Source: Brachynemurus nebulosus (taxonomy: Eukaryota > Arthropoda > Insecta > Neuroptera > Myrmeleontidae). Taken from it: a stretch of DNA of 64,000 nucleotides. The position numbers and the translations under genes are program-made. The DNA is taken from assembly GCA_035578155.1 (NCBI GenBank), contig JAPWDM010000014.1:6312001-6376000 (forward strand), in the 5' to 3' direction. The stretch's first letter is position 1. Each line of letters begins with the position of its first letter. Under the pieces are notes generated by a model that made no database searches, was not told where the DNA came from, and saw only the letters and a list, made by a program, of their open reading frames with translations. This document shows, in pieces, positions 12,376-24,479 of the stretch.

Positions 12376-12991
12376 TTATGTATAGTATATTTTTTTAGTT
12401 TAGAAATGACGTCATTATCATCTCTTTTCAATTTATGACGCTAGCTGTCTTTTAAAAAGATTATACGATACTAATACTTAAAGTACTACATAAATTAAGT
12501 TTATTTTCATTTTTTCTTTTTCTCACTCTTTTCAATTGCCAAATTATATAAGATTTCACTTACGCATTTGTGTATACTGAATGAAAGTTAGAAAAAGATA
12601 ACATACCATTAAATTAGGTATTATTAAATAACTTTTACCAATAATTTTTTTATTTGTCCCACCCATTTCAATTCATATTTTTATGATACCTTACTGTGGT
12701 ACGTTATTACCTAGGTATCATAAAAATATGAATTGACATGGGTGGGACAAATAAAAAATTATTGGTATGTTATCTTTTTCTAACTTTCATTCAGTATACA
12801 CAAATTTGTAAGTGAAGTCTTATATAATTTGGTAATTGAAAAGAGTGAGAAAAAGAAAAAATGAAAATAAACTTAATTTATGTACTATTTTAAGGATCAG
12901 TATCGTATAATTTTTTTAAAGGACAGCTAGCGTCATGAATTGAAGAAATGATAATGACGTCATTTCTAAACTAAAAAAAAATATACTATAC
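12376..12991. repeat. ~615-bp near-perfect palindrome
   Basis: The left arm 12376-12690 and right arm 12712-12991 are reverse complements through long perfect stretches, for example TTTAGAAATGACGTCATTAT against ATAATGACGTCATTTCTAAA. The left arm has an extra ~32 bp near 12610-12640. The loop is ~20 bp. This is a fold-back (MITE-type) element; flanking ATG/CAT trinucleotides obscure the target duplication. Confidence 0.9.
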
Positions 12992-14240
12992 ATATGTATA
13001 CAGGTTTGTAAAATATCAATCAAGAACTGAGCTGCCTTCAGCTACATGTTCTGTATAACCTTTATTTAACTGAAAGAGATTTTACTGTAGTCAAATGTAA
13101 TTTTTATTCGTGATAATATAAACTACGATGTAAGTATATTTAACATTAATCATATCGATAACATCGGCAAATGGTAGTAGCGAAACAGATAATGCAAAAT
13201 ATCCATTTCAGTTTTTCTGTAGTGCAAAAGAAAAACGGACAGTTGAATTCTATTTCTATTTTATTTTCTATAAAACATACCGTCATCATGTACCCAGTAA
13301 ATCAAAAAAAATAACCAACTTGAAACCCTCCAGCCTCCTTACATTTTTCCGTTTGATCTAAAAACTATTTTATAGTCACAAAAAGTTAAGTAGAGATAAC
13401 TTTTATTCTTGCGTGTGCTTAATTAAACTGGTTTTTAAGCGTTTCCTAGTCCAAACAACGGAATAATTATAATTACGTCAAATTTGTCTGACCATTCGTC
13501 TGTTGGTTTGTATGTCAAATCCTCTCGAATCCTCATTATTTCCACATCGTTGGATCTACAAAGAAAACATTTTCACAGACAGAAATTCCAACAAATTAAT
13601 ATACGTAACACATTTCTTGTGGAGTATCGTCGCGTCGTTAGACAGGAAAGATGAAGTTGAAGTTTTGAATTTCCTTTTGGTGGAAACACTTATTCTTTTT
13701 TTGTTTAATTTTAGATAGGATTTAAGAAATCGACCAGAAGGTTGGCATCTCAAATTAGCTGTCAAGTTTTGAGATTTTAGACTTTAAATTACAACTTTGA
13801 GCAAAAACAGGTAAACTAGAATTTTTCATGTGGTTTTCATGCTATTCAAACTTTAATATACTGAAAAATATCCACCCCATTTCAAAATTTACCCACAATT
13901 TTACCTGAGCAGCCCTTCCAGTAGGTCTGACCCTGGATTTATACACATCAATAGCAAGCTCTTTAAAAATAAAGTGTTTTGTCAATTTAAAGTTTTTTTC
14001 TATCTGCCGTCGTTTTCAAGTTATCAAGCAAAATTAAAATTTTACCCTAATTTTGAGGGGTGATTTCACCCCTTAAATGGCGACGGTGACAGATAAAAAA
14101 AGATACGGGTACGTTATTTTTGCTTGTACTACACATTTACCAAGTTTCATCAAAATTGCGAATTGACAGTTCAAAACCTTTCCTTGTGAAACTTAGTAAA
14201 TGTTTCAGGATTAAAATACTTGTTATTTACAATACTTTAG
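12992..14240. other. Unassigned interval
   Basis: 13440-13740 has slightly higher complexity (for example GTCTGACCATTCGTCTGTTGG), which I take to be an old dispersed repeat. Frames of 69-71 codons on both strands overlap there, are mutually exclusive, and look like chance. Nothing else is supported. Confidence 0.4.
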
Positions 14241-14242
14241 TA

Positions 14243-14321
14243 GAGTTCATTTCAAATGGGTTGAACCCTGCTACTATTGAATTTACATAAGAAAAAGGGT
14301 CAAGCTATTTGAAATGAACTC
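14243..14321. mobile_element. 79-bp miniature inverted-repeat element
   Basis: TA flanks (14241-14242, 14322-14323) enclose inverted ends GAGTTCATTTCAAAT. The arms extend ~27 bp with a few mismatches around a ~25-bp centre. It is unusually short for a TA-inserting MITE. Confidence 0.75.
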
Positions 14322-14805
14322 TAACTATTACTCTATCGGAAAAACCAGTAGTTCTTCAGTAACCTATGACTTGATATCTATACTAACCCCATTAAAATTA
14401 AAATTGTAGCCTTAAAAATCTAAGAGATCAGTGCAGAGCAGTAATTTCTAGCAAAATTTGAGCTATATCATTAAGACCATTGGACCAAAAATTAATTTTT
14501 TTTTAGAATTATCAAAGATAGCTCTTTTAAAGGTTTCTTTCTTTATTGGCAGGGTGCAAAGTATATGGTGGGGACAATTAAATCGACTGCAGCGTGAATA
14601 GTGGAGAACACAAGCATTAATACGGGCTCATATGTGTTTATAGTGTAATAACAAATATTAAATAAAAATATTTACATTGATACACTTTGATTATACGCGC
14701 AATTGTAACTAATATGTCGTTCCTTATTTATCTGTCAACAGTATTAACGTCTACACGTCAATGCATAAATACAGAATTAAAAATATTTGATGTATTTTAA
14801 CTCAC

Positions 14806-14985
14806 ATGCAATGATGTTTCATAAGGAATTAAAGTTATTGTAGTTTGCCTTATAACTCTACATTCAACTAAATGATTTATGGCAGCATTTCTTAATTTTC
14901 GAATTTCCCTGACGTGCTTCACCGTCACCAGCAACTTTTTCCTCTTGGGGTTGGAAGGAAATGCTGTCTTGATAATTATATCCAT
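14806..14985 (-). CDS. Candidate first coding exon, unknown protein
   Basis: On the minus strand an ATG at 14985 (context TAGCATGG) opens a frame of about 60 residues rich in Lys, Arg, Ile and Val (starting MDIIIKTAFPSNPKRKK). It runs into TGCAT|GTGAGT, a strong 5' splice-site consensus at 14805-14800. The frame would stop 2 codons later, so a spliced gene is plausible. Base composition is visibly richer in G+C than the neighbours. I do not recognise a domain. No acceptor or second exon could be linked, and no TATA or initiator is obvious upstream, so this may still be chance or an old repeat. Confidence 0.3.
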
Positions 14986-14999
14986 GCTAACGTCGAAAA

Positions 15000-16020
15000 T
15001 TGTTTAATTACTTTTTTAATACAACTATTTATACTTCATCCAGTATTTTATACATCAAATGGTTAAAATTTATTTATAAAAAAATTAATTGTAAAAAGAA
15101 AATATTTGTATTCAGATTTTACGGTTTTTTAAAAAAACAATTTAAATTTATTCATTTCCACGGTTACCATTATTTATATTCGTTAATCAGCCCGGAAAAA
15201 TGTATATTATAGATGTCGTTGTTATCACGCACCCAGCCAAACTTCAAGATATTACCTATATTGTACAACTTTAATCTAGTGATCAAATATTTTTGATCAA
15301 CAGTGTATTCAGTATTGTATGATCCTTTTTATTACGTTGTATCGATGATACTATTGGGGGCATAAACCGGGTCGTAATTTTTTTTTTTTTATTTCTGATG
15401 TTTATAATTCAGAGGTGTGTGAACCATTTATCGCTAAAAGTGTCATAAAATGCTGGAGCTAATATTTTACATTATGTAAAACTTTTTATGTTCTAAGGAA
15501 GTTGATAAGAATAATTTTTATAAAAATATTTTAAACGAAAAAGTTTTTTTGTAAATTTTTCTCTGGAAATTGTGCCTGACAATGTAACTGAAGGTTATTT
15601 GCATTTTTGAAAACAATGATAATAATTTGTATTCTAATTTCTTATTCTAGAATTTTTTTGTATAATAATTTAATATTTCCCTTGAAAACAATAGTTGTGC
15701 TTCGTTTATTTTTCTTTGTAGCTACAGAGTTTGTGACACATATTTGATATATGACTATGAATTATTGTTTAAGTTTATGTAAGACAGTATAACTAAAATT
15801 TGCTTGTTACTTTGTTTAGAAAAGCGTTTCAATTTTGCAAAAAGAAAATTGTTTGTATTAAAAAAAAAGTTCATTTTGGTTAACAAGTACTAATTTCAAA
15901 ACATTTTGCTAAAGGAAATTAAACGGAACTTGTTAACAAATAAGCGCTGGTGTGTTCAGGGGCGAATCTAGCTCTCAAAATAGGATGGGATTACATTTTT
16001 TTTTTAAATACATAATCCTT
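15000..16020. other. AT-rich interval with one orphan hAT-like end
   Basis: TTCAGGGGCGAATCTAGCTC at 15957-15976 resembles the CAGGGGCG-type end of some hAT elements, but no partner end is found. The 70-codon frame at 15000-15212 is AT-biased and not convincing. Confidence 0.4.
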
Positions 16021-16029
16021 TTTTGATAT

Positions 16030-16210
16030 TACAGATTTAAAAAAAATGTACGTAGTACTTAGTAAAAGAACGACTTTGAAAATCTATAATAATTCTCTTT
16101 CAGTTTCATCATTCTGTCACTTTAATTATAGTTGTGAAGGCACTGAAAAATTTTAATAAGCTTGTTGACGTCATTAAGTTAAAAATTTTTTCTCAAAACA
16201 AGCCTCATTG
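16030..16210. repeat. Dispersed repeat with GACGTCATTAAGTT motif
   Basis: GAAAAATTTTAATAAGCTTG followed by TTGACGTCATTAAGTTAAAA recurs in related form at 17210-17260, 36410-36450, 36690-36740 and 48020-48050. Members share a preceding AAAACCTATA/TTTCATCATT phrase. I see no coding capacity. The family is not identified. Confidence 0.5.
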
Positions 16211-16226
16211 AAGTGATTTGAGTTAA

Positions 16227-17027
16227 GTGAAGATCATAGTGTGACCGGCCGAAAAACAGTTTCGCTATTTTCGCAATTTTTTTCAGATTGATAGGATGGG
16301 GGAATGGGGATTAATTTTTTTTACGATTAATACCACTATTTAACAATAATTATAATTTTTTGAAAAAAGTGTCTTTAAAAAATGGCGGCAATTGGTACCC
16401 ACGATTGCGGCCGCAGTTTTCATCTAAAAAAAAAAAAAATTAAATAGATTATCAACCGGTAGGTGAGCCGCTATGTACCTATGGAGGTATTTTTTTTTAA
16501 TTTGAAAAAATAGCGGTAGGTTGAGTAAAAAAAAAAAATTTAGGCCTCTTACAACAGTTTTCCGTGTGAAAAAATAGGAAGATTTCAAAAAGAAAAAAAA
16601 AGCTTCCATAGGTACATGGAGAATGGAATAAAGAATATTCTGTCAAAATTTCAAACTTATAGCTTGGAAAATTTCCCTCTTAGAGTGCGTACCGTTATTA
16701 AAAAGGTTATCTCGAAACAAACGCGTTTAAAATTTGTCTCGAAACTTTTTACAATCATTGTTTCCACAACAATGTGATACTGTGGTGAATTGATCTTATA
16801 CATTTACTGGTTGTGAAAAGACTAAATGTAAAGTGATATAACATCCCGTCAAAAGGCGCCAATCGATTCACAGAATTTTGTATTTAAACTGTATCCATTC
16901 ATCCGTGGTCGTAGCGACCGTAATAATTTGAATTTCAATTTTGAGAGAACATGCAAAATTGTATGTACTTTAAGATAAGACAAAAAAGAATTAATTTTTT
17001 CAAAATTCTACACTGTGATGGTACACC
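16227..17027. mobile_element. TTAA fold-back element, rearranged relative of 38205-38889
   Basis: TTAA flanks at 16223-16226 and 17028-17031. The left half (16240-16620) follows the 38205 element closely (CCCACGATTGCGGCCGCAGT, GAAAAAAGTGTCTTTAAAAA, AGCCGCTATGTACC). The right end CACTGTGATGGTACACC corresponds to the other's terminus. The right arm between 16620 and 16990 is not the complement of the left arm, so one arm of the palindrome has been replaced or lost. Confidence 0.6.
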
Positions 17028-17031
17028 TTAA

Positions 17032-18480
17032 GGTAATTTGGGTGTGTATTTTTCACTTTTACTATCAAAATGATCGAATTCGTATAATAAATGTGATTGA
17101 TCCGATAGAAGTCTTTTTTGATAGTGATCTTACGTGTCGAATTTTGATAAAAATAAAACGGACTTCGAAAACCTATACAGTTTGTTTCCAATTTTATCAT
17201 TTTATGTCATTTTTTTAACTCATTGTAAATTTTAATAAATTTAATGATGTCCTCGGGAAAGATAACGATAAAATTTGAGCTAATTTTTGTACAGGAGGGT
17301 GGTCATGACCCCCTATAATCACCCACCCGCTTTGTATTCTCTCTTATTGGGTGAGTTTAAATAACTTGCGTGTTTTGATTTTCCAGATTTCTTTGCATTT
17401 CTATCGCAACATTTTGATTGTCATTAAATTTTTTACTGTACATATACTTTGAGGCTTTTACATTTCACGGCGATTCCACCATCAACAAATAAGTAATATT
17501 CCGCATAAGTATAAATTTTGTGTGGCATAATTATGTGAAATGTGTATTTAAAACAGAAAATCGACCAAGTGTAAGATGTACTTGTATAAATAGTGTTCTA
17601 TACAAAAGGTTATTTTTAAAGATGGATTGATGTAATTGGATCATCATACTTGAATTTTTACATCGAATAGTTTCAAAGAAAATCGCCAATGATAAATGAA
17701 CGGACGGACGAACATGGAAATAATTTTTTCTTTTATGGAACACTAATGTATACTTTTTTGGCGATATTGATATATTTTCTATGGACGTTTCGTTGTGAAT
17801 ATAAATAAGTAAATAAATAAATAAGTAGGCAGAAAATCGAACCAAGTAGAAAGAAAAAGACAAAAATGCTTTCTTGCTAGGAAATTGAAAACTGTTGTAA
17901 CAAAAATTCATCGGAGTTTAGTGAAATCAATTGAAGACATGAACGGATAAAGGTGTTATGTAACATTTTCTAAAAAAAGGAATTTTTTGCAAAATTTTGG
18001 ACTATCCTATGCTGAAGCATCATACATTACAATTTAGTTTCATTACGCCTAATAGTTTTGTAGAAATTCAATAATAAACACATACTATTGCATGGAAAGT
18101 ATATGTCAATAAAAACTTTCAAACGTTTCTATTGTAAAATTATAAAAATGTTACATAACATCTTCATCCACTCATGCTTCAATTTTTTGTTGATATATAT
18201 TGAATCGATTTGGTGGTTAAGCAACTTCATATTTAAATAAAACATTTATTTTACGCGTTTTCTATAAATTTTCCAGCTACAAACTGGACCCATTTCCACA
18301 CAGCTTTCCGGCACCAGCCATAATTTCATTCCCACGTGGAAACCCATTCCATACAATAATTTTCTCTAATTTAAAACACAATTCAACGGTCAGTGAAGGG
18401 TTACGTAGAACATTATTCAACAAATGGAGCAATTTACTTCAGTTAAGTGCAATACTTTTTTTTCTTTCAAAAAAATTTGT
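17032..18480. other. Dispersed-repeat piece then unassigned AT-rich DNA
   Basis: 17032-17290 matches the family at 36500-36760 (TTTGATAGTGATCTTACGTG against TTCGATAAGAATCTTACATG). An (AAAT/AAGT)n run lies at 17804-17828. The 126-codon minus frame at 17531-17911 is F/Y/I/L/S-rich, crosses the microsatellite and has no domain; I do not call it a gene. Confidence 0.45.
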
Positions 18481-19110
18481 ACCATATTAATTATACACGT
18501 ACAGCACCTGAACAGTGTGTTTTGCCCCAAATATCCCAACAATGGTTATAATGTAATCCGCCACATGGCGTGTCCTCCACACCTTCCCTTTTGTGAGAGT
18601 GGTGCCTCTCGTTGTCACGTCTTGCTCGCTCGAGCTCCAAGAGCCAAAAAAGAAAGAATTCCTTGTCTTATCTTCCAATCTCCCTTCCGAATATTCTTCT
18701 ATATTCTTCGACACTTCCACACATGCGCATTTCGTTGTGATCGTACTTCCCTGACCACTGCCAACACTCAACTCTAAATATAACTTAGATTGTTAGATGT
18801 TTAGATTGTTGATTCTGATAACTTAGACTGTAATCAGAATTTTACGTCATCAGACCTGGTAGAGAGGTGGAAGGTTATATATACGTATTTAGAGTTTGTG
18901 TTGGTATGTGTAAGGTAGTGGATGTTTGTGTGTGTAATACTCTGTATTTATGTAGCGGTGGTCCAAGGTGAGAATGCATACGTATTCTAGAACGACCATG
19001 TGCATATACTTGCTACTAGTGATGTAACAATGAACAGCCACCACTGTGGTCACGACCTAACAATGAATGTGTACGCTTGAAGAGCCGATGGACGACTAAT
19101 CAGTAAGCAG

Positions 19111-19146
19111 TATAAATTGCTCCTTACTGCAACTTTCGGATCACAC
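19111..19146 (+). promoter_or_regulatory. Candidate core promoter (TATA plus initiator)
   Basis: TATAAATT at 19111 is followed at the usual spacing by TCACAC at 19141-19146, similar to an arthropod initiator, whose A would lie 32 bp after the first T of the TATA box. The surrounding 18560-19200 stretch is richer in G+C and less repetitive than its neighbours. Downstream, an ATG at 19190 opens only 12 codons before a stop, so no gene can be attached. Confidence 0.22.
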
Positions 19147-19199
19147 TTTTTTGTATGTAGGCTTGATCTGTCTCATCTGTGATTTCAATGGAAACAGTC

Positions 19200-21835
19200 A
19201 ATGTTCATGTTACACGGTACAAAAGCTGAATTGTAAAAATGATTGGAATAGGATCTTGTTAATCAACCCTGTATCCTTAAACAAGACTGAGTGATAAAAG
19301 TTTCAGAGGACTAAAAAAAGTTGTAACGAAGTTAGTTAAAAAATTATTAAGTAGTACTCGTAATAGATGGTTCAGTAATCTGTTATTAGTAATATTAATT
19401 CAGTATTAATGGTTAAAATTTTCAGAAAAAAAAACACACTGACTTATAAATTTCTCGCTACATTCGCTAGAAAAAAATAATATTTAAATATATATCTATA
19501 TTTAAAAATACATTTATTTTTCAAAGTCGGATGTTTTTATTTTTCATTTTTAAATAATCATATTTGAAGTCAATTTGATTCCGTTAATATATACTATAAA
19601 TCATAATTATTTGCTAAATTATGCTGTCATACGCTAGCTACATAGCGTTACGGCACTTTGCCTATTTTTATATAACTTGTTATATCATCGCGTTTACTAC
19701 ATGTATATAGTAATAAACTTTCGACAGAAATTTTCATAAATAAAAATTTAAATTTCCTAAGAAAGACGTTTTTCTACATGTTTTTGACATTTTAAATATA
19801 GAAAAAAATATAAAGGATGTTTCGTAAATATACACTCTTATTTACACTCTTATGTAAATATATACTCTTTTTATGCTGCCACTCGACTTTAAAATATGAG
19901 TTAGTAAAATTTTTTTTACTTTGAGGGGTCACTGTTTTAATTTCAGATTTTGTACGCAGATTTTGAAGTATGTCAGAGATAAAACTAAAACAATGGTGTC
20001 CATCATAAAATTTTGGTGAGGCTGCCTATGGAGAAACAAATCTAGAGAATAAAACTAGATTTTTTTGTTTAAAATTACTGATCTGAGATCATTGGTGCTT
20101 CCCACCATCTTTTTTCGAGGAGTCCAGTTATCTTTAGAAAGTTACCTTCTAAAAATTTTTTTTTATATAATTTAAGATGCAAACAAAAACATATAAAGAA
20201 AACAAAAGTCCTCGAATAAGCTTAAAATTTTACCTTAAATTGTAACAATAATTTTATATTAAACATTCTGTAGTTATCATACAATAAAAATTTTCCATAC
20301 TCGGTTGTTGTAAATAGAAAAAAAATCATCCATTTTAGAGAAAAGATTACGCTTTGAAAAACTGAAATATTAAAATTTTAACAATAATTGACTTGAATAT
20401 ATGAATTTATCGAATTTTCTTGTAGTACCTAATTGGAATATTGCCTAAGCTGTTGGTATTATGAAAAAAAAATTCTAACTTTAAATTGAATAAGCATTTT
20501 TGCACCTTAGAGACTGTTTGAAATAGAATAAAAGGAATTATTGAAACAAAAAATAATAATACCACAGACCACTGAACATATTATATATTATATTATATAG
20601 ATTGATAATATAAATGTGTAATTGAGGCAACAGTTACGACCAGGTTCCGACCTTAATAGTATTCTGTTCTCACTGTACGGAACTCTATAATGGTATCGAT
20701 TTTTGTACCTTAAAACTGTACTTACATATGTACCAAACAGAATTTCAATAGGTACTTTCATTTAAGATAATTTTGAAAATGTGTCCCTTGAAATTTATGA
20801 ACAACAAGGCGATATTGTGCCTTAATTTCTGTCTATGGTTATCATAACTATTTCAAAATTAGATTCGCTCCACTTTCAAATTAAACACTTCATCCATTTC
20901 ATTTTTGCAGTACTCTTACAGTGATTACATCGCCGATTTCCTAATATAAAATTTAAGTAATTACTTTGAATGGATTTAACTAACACAAAAGAAAAAAATA
21001 ACCTCAAATTTGTTTCGATATTTTCATCCGTATGAATAGTTTAAATAACATTGTGTCAGAAAAAAATTTCCATGTCACAATCATTTTCACATTTTTATCA
21101 TGATGCAACACAATGGAAAACTGTGTGGAAAATTGTGGAAAATGGGAGCGGATGAAACGATGCCACGACGCATTTCATCGCATATCTCATCATACACATT
21201 CATATATGTTTTTGACGTTGTGACGCCGGGCATCCGTTGTATGAATTAACTATTATTGTAGGTTAGCTATATAGCTAACTCTATAGCTAACCTACATGTA
21301 CCTACATGTAGCTGATATATTATTATGAAATGTGTAACTATCATATTTTAACACACATACAAGTGCTTCACAACAGCCAGCAATATTATGTAGTGTACTC
21401 TCTATTCAGTGTTCATACATATTTCAAGTGTTACAAATCAATTATCTATGACAGTGTCTATTCACTTAACAATAATTGCACCAACTTTTCTATCATTATA
21501 ATATATTAGTTGATACATGTTGTTCGAATTTCATTGCAACATTATAAATAAACTGTTTGAAAAAGTGGTTATGTGATATGTAATTGTACGAGAATGTATT
21601 GAATACGCCTGCGGTAGAGCTCTCTAGGTAGAGTTTCTTGCAATTTTTTGGCTACAAAAATTAAGGGATCTTTTAAAAATACTTATTACCCATTTACCGT
21701 ATGTGCAATTGAATTTTAGTATTTAGTAGGTACACAAGATGTTAAAATTTGAACCAATTAATTTTTAGTCGAATTTTCTCCGAAAAATTAGACTTATACA
21801 GTCTATACGATAAGAGCTGCGAGAGGCGAGACCAG
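19200..21835. other. Long interval without supported gene
   Basis: Small items only: a TACACTCTTAT direct repeat (19829-19855), an inverted repeat GTAGGTTAGCTATA/TATAGCTAACCTAC (about 21259-21292), and ordinary AT-rich DNA. No convincing exon on either strand. Confidence 0.5.
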
Positions 21836-21892
21836 GGGCGCTATCCGTTTTCGGACCCGTAGAACACGATTATGTAAAAAAAAAAGATGTCT

Positions 21893-21918
21893 GATATATA
21901 TATATATATATATATATT
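21893..21918. repeat. (TA)n microsatellite
   Basis: About twelve TA units between GATGTCTGA and TTTTCCCGC. Confidence 0.95.
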
Positions 21919-21939
21919 TTCCCGCAACCTTTTAATATG

Positions 21940-22830
21940 TGTAGGGCCCCCCTATGGAAGTTAAGAGATGAAATTTGGTAAGTGGGGCTTATTCCGATGC
22001 ACAACAATACTATCAAAGTGGGGTCAAATTTTGGGCAAATTTTTTTTCGGACCCGACCTTTAAGGGGGTGGTGGGGGGCGGAAAAGCAATAAAACTTTTC
22101 CAAACCGGTTTTAAATAATGTTTCGGTCAATTATCTACAACATATCCAAAATTCAGCTTCCTAGGATGATATGGCGGGAGTAGAGGGGGGAAAAACGATT
22201 TTCGCTGGATCTAACAGGCCCCCAGCCCCCCAGAATTAACGTAGAGGGTTGAAATTTGGTGTGTTGATAAAGTTCGTACCTAGGTTGTGCTTTTTGGAGG
22301 TTTTAATATTTTACCCCCACCCCCCTCATTTTTAAGCTACAATTTCATGCATTTTCGACGTTTTCGAAGTTTGTACCACTCGCACAGGTCACCCGAATAA
22401 ACCTAGAGGGCTGAAATTTTGTATTCGGATTGAGTTAGTATCAAGGGGGTGCCTTTTGGGGGTCTCGACTTTTAACCCCTACCCCCACCATTTTTATACC
22501 CAAAAGAACATGATTTTTCTTGTTTTTTAACAGTTTCGTTCGGGTCAAAATCTCCCCAAATAAACCTAGAGGGCTGAAATTTGGTGTACAGGTTAAGCTA
22601 ATAGCCAGACACTGTTTTTTGGAGGTTTCAACTTTTAACCCTTACCCCCACGATTTTTACGCCAATATTTCCTTAATTTTTTTGCTTGTTTTCTAACATG
22701 TCTAGAGACTCCATAAGGAAACCTAGAGGGCTGAAATTTTGTACGTGTATTCAGTTAGTATCCAGCTAGTACCTTGTAGGGAGTCCGCATCACTTTTCCC
22801 CCCACTTCTCCCATTTTTACATCGGAATTG
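21940..22830 (+). repeat. ~160-bp tandem repeat array
   Basis: The core AACCTAGAGGGCTGAAATTT appears at 22237 (variant), 22405, 22563 and 22722, with a diverged earlier unit near 21945-21985. Each unit ends in a C-rich CTTTTAACCCCTACCCCCAC segment. Spacing is about 158-168 bp. G-rich and C-rich blocks make it stand out from its AT-rich surroundings. No protein domain is seen in the frames across it. Confidence 0.85.
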
Positions 22831-23062
22831 AATGCTATTGTTAAATGTGTTTTAAAAGCATTATGTTTATTCTAAATACAAGTAGGCGAATAGTAATTTT
22901 AAAAAATTTAAAAAAAAGTGAATACAATTTTTTAACAAATGAAATACATATATATTAAGTAATTTGCAAATGTTATTAAAGTCACTGTTTATTTATTTAT
23001 TTAATTATTATTTAGGAATTTTGGATTTTTATTATTTATAAAATAGAAATTTTGGATTTTTT

Positions 23063-23755
23063 TGGAAAGAAAGTATATCTTCATAAAAGCTTTCCAGTTT
23101 ACTATTTAAGTTCCTTTTTTAATATTTAAAAGTAAAACACAAAGGCAATTGGCGGATAAGCATGGATAGAAATGCCCTCGTACGAATTGTGTTGGCTTTT
23201 TCCCTGTTAACTTCTATCGGCACAAAATTGAAATTTACTGAGATTCAGCCCTTAAAAACTTAAAATCTTTTTATAAAGCCCCGATCAACCGGACACTCAT
23301 TATCAGTTTTGAAACCACCAAAATTACAAATCGCTTGTGGACTTTCAATTATATTTCGCTTGTAGACACTCAATACCGAAGAAATAATTTTTTATTTTTT
23401 ATTTTTTTTATTTTTTATTTTTATTTTTTTTGAAAGAAAAAATATCTTTATAAAGGCCTTCCAGTTTACTATTTAAGGTCCTTTTTTAATATTTAAAACT
23501 AAAACATAAAGGCAATTAGCGGATAAACATGGGCAGGAATGCCCTCGTACGAATTGTGTTGGTTTTTGTTCTGCTACCTGTTTTCGGCACAAAATTGAAA
23601 TTTACTGAGATACAGCCCTTAAATACTTAAAACCTTTTTTTAAAGCCTCGATCAGCCGAACACTCATGACCAGTTTTGAAACCAACAAAATGACAATTCG
23701 GTTGTAGACTTTCAATCACATTTCGCTTGTAAACATTCAATACCGAAGATGAAGG
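23063..23755. repeat. Tandem duplication of a ~325-bp segment
   Basis: 23063-23390 and 23430-23755 are copies sharing TTCCAGTTTACTATTTAAG, GCCCTCGTACGAATTGTGTT, GGCACAAAATTGAAATTTAC and ACTCAATACCGAAGA-type phrases, about 90% alike by eye. A T-rich (ATTTTTT)n spacer separates them. No gene recognised. Confidence 0.85.
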
Positions 23756-24001
23756 GGAAAATTCGACTACCGTGATGGGGCCCCGCTGCTCACGGCGTTT
23801 TTTAACATACAACTAATGTGATTATTCCCAAAACTTATCGTAAACCAATACTCAATGAAGCGTTTTCTAAAGAAGAACATGGCATAATTTTATGGGTTAT
23901 TTAATATAATCTTTGTTTCCTAAAATCGTAGTTTTATTTTGCTTGGCAACCACGGGTTACTTAGGGAAAAAATAGTATACTTAATTACGTGATGTATGTA
24001 G

Positions 24002-24453
24002 TAGTGATGAGCAAAATTAGTCTTGGTCTTGCATTTTTTTGCAAGACCAAGACCAAGACCAAGACTATGTATATCAAGAGCAAGATCAAGGCCAAGACTA
24101 TAAGTATGGCTGCAAGACCAATACCAAGACTCAAGTGAGCAAGACTAAGACAAAAGCAAGAAAAAAGCAAGACTCTTGCTAATCTATTTAAATAGTTTGA
24201 AAGTATAATTAATGCCGTAAACAAAGAAAATTCTGATTTTAAAAGGAAAAATTCGCTAATAAAAAAATGCAAGAAAGTGCGAGATTTTTTAGCAATACCA
24301 AGACCAAGACCAAGACCAAGACTGCATTTTGCAAGACCAAGACAAAGACTCAAACTGCTCTAGCAAGATCAAGACCAAGATTCTTAATGCAAGAACAAGA
24401 CCAAGACCAAGATTGCCAAGTCTTGGTCTTGGTCTTGCATTTGCTCATCACTA
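24002..24453. mobile_element. hAT element with ACCAAG hexamer arrays
   Basis: A perfect 8-bp duplication GTATGTAG (23994-24001, 24454-24461). The ends TAGTGATGAGCAAA are inverted repeats. Inside, (CAAGAC)n and AAGACCAAGACC arrays occur in opposite orientation near the ends and again in the middle (24040-24070, 24297-24345, 24390-24440). At 452 bp with no transposase it is non-autonomous. The Leu/Gly- and Lys/Thr-rich frames across it are repeat artefacts. Confidence 0.93.
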
Positions 24454-24479
24454 GTATGTAGATGTAAGTTGCATATTGC

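Noticed and set aside
17531..17911. 126-codon minus-strand open frame, the longest in the window
   Set aside because: Dominated by F, Y, I, L and S as expected from AT-rich DNA, crosses an (AAAT/AAGT)n microsatellite, no domain or splice context.
18424..18777. 117-codon plus-strand frame with an overlapping 94-codon minus frame
   Set aside because: The overlap of two long frames on opposite strands reflects G+C-rich sequence with few stops; no domain, no splice signals that fit.
24267..24461. Lys/Thr-repeat protein and Leu/Gly-repeat protein on the opposite strand
   Set aside because: Translation of the ACCAAG hexamer arrays of a hAT element.
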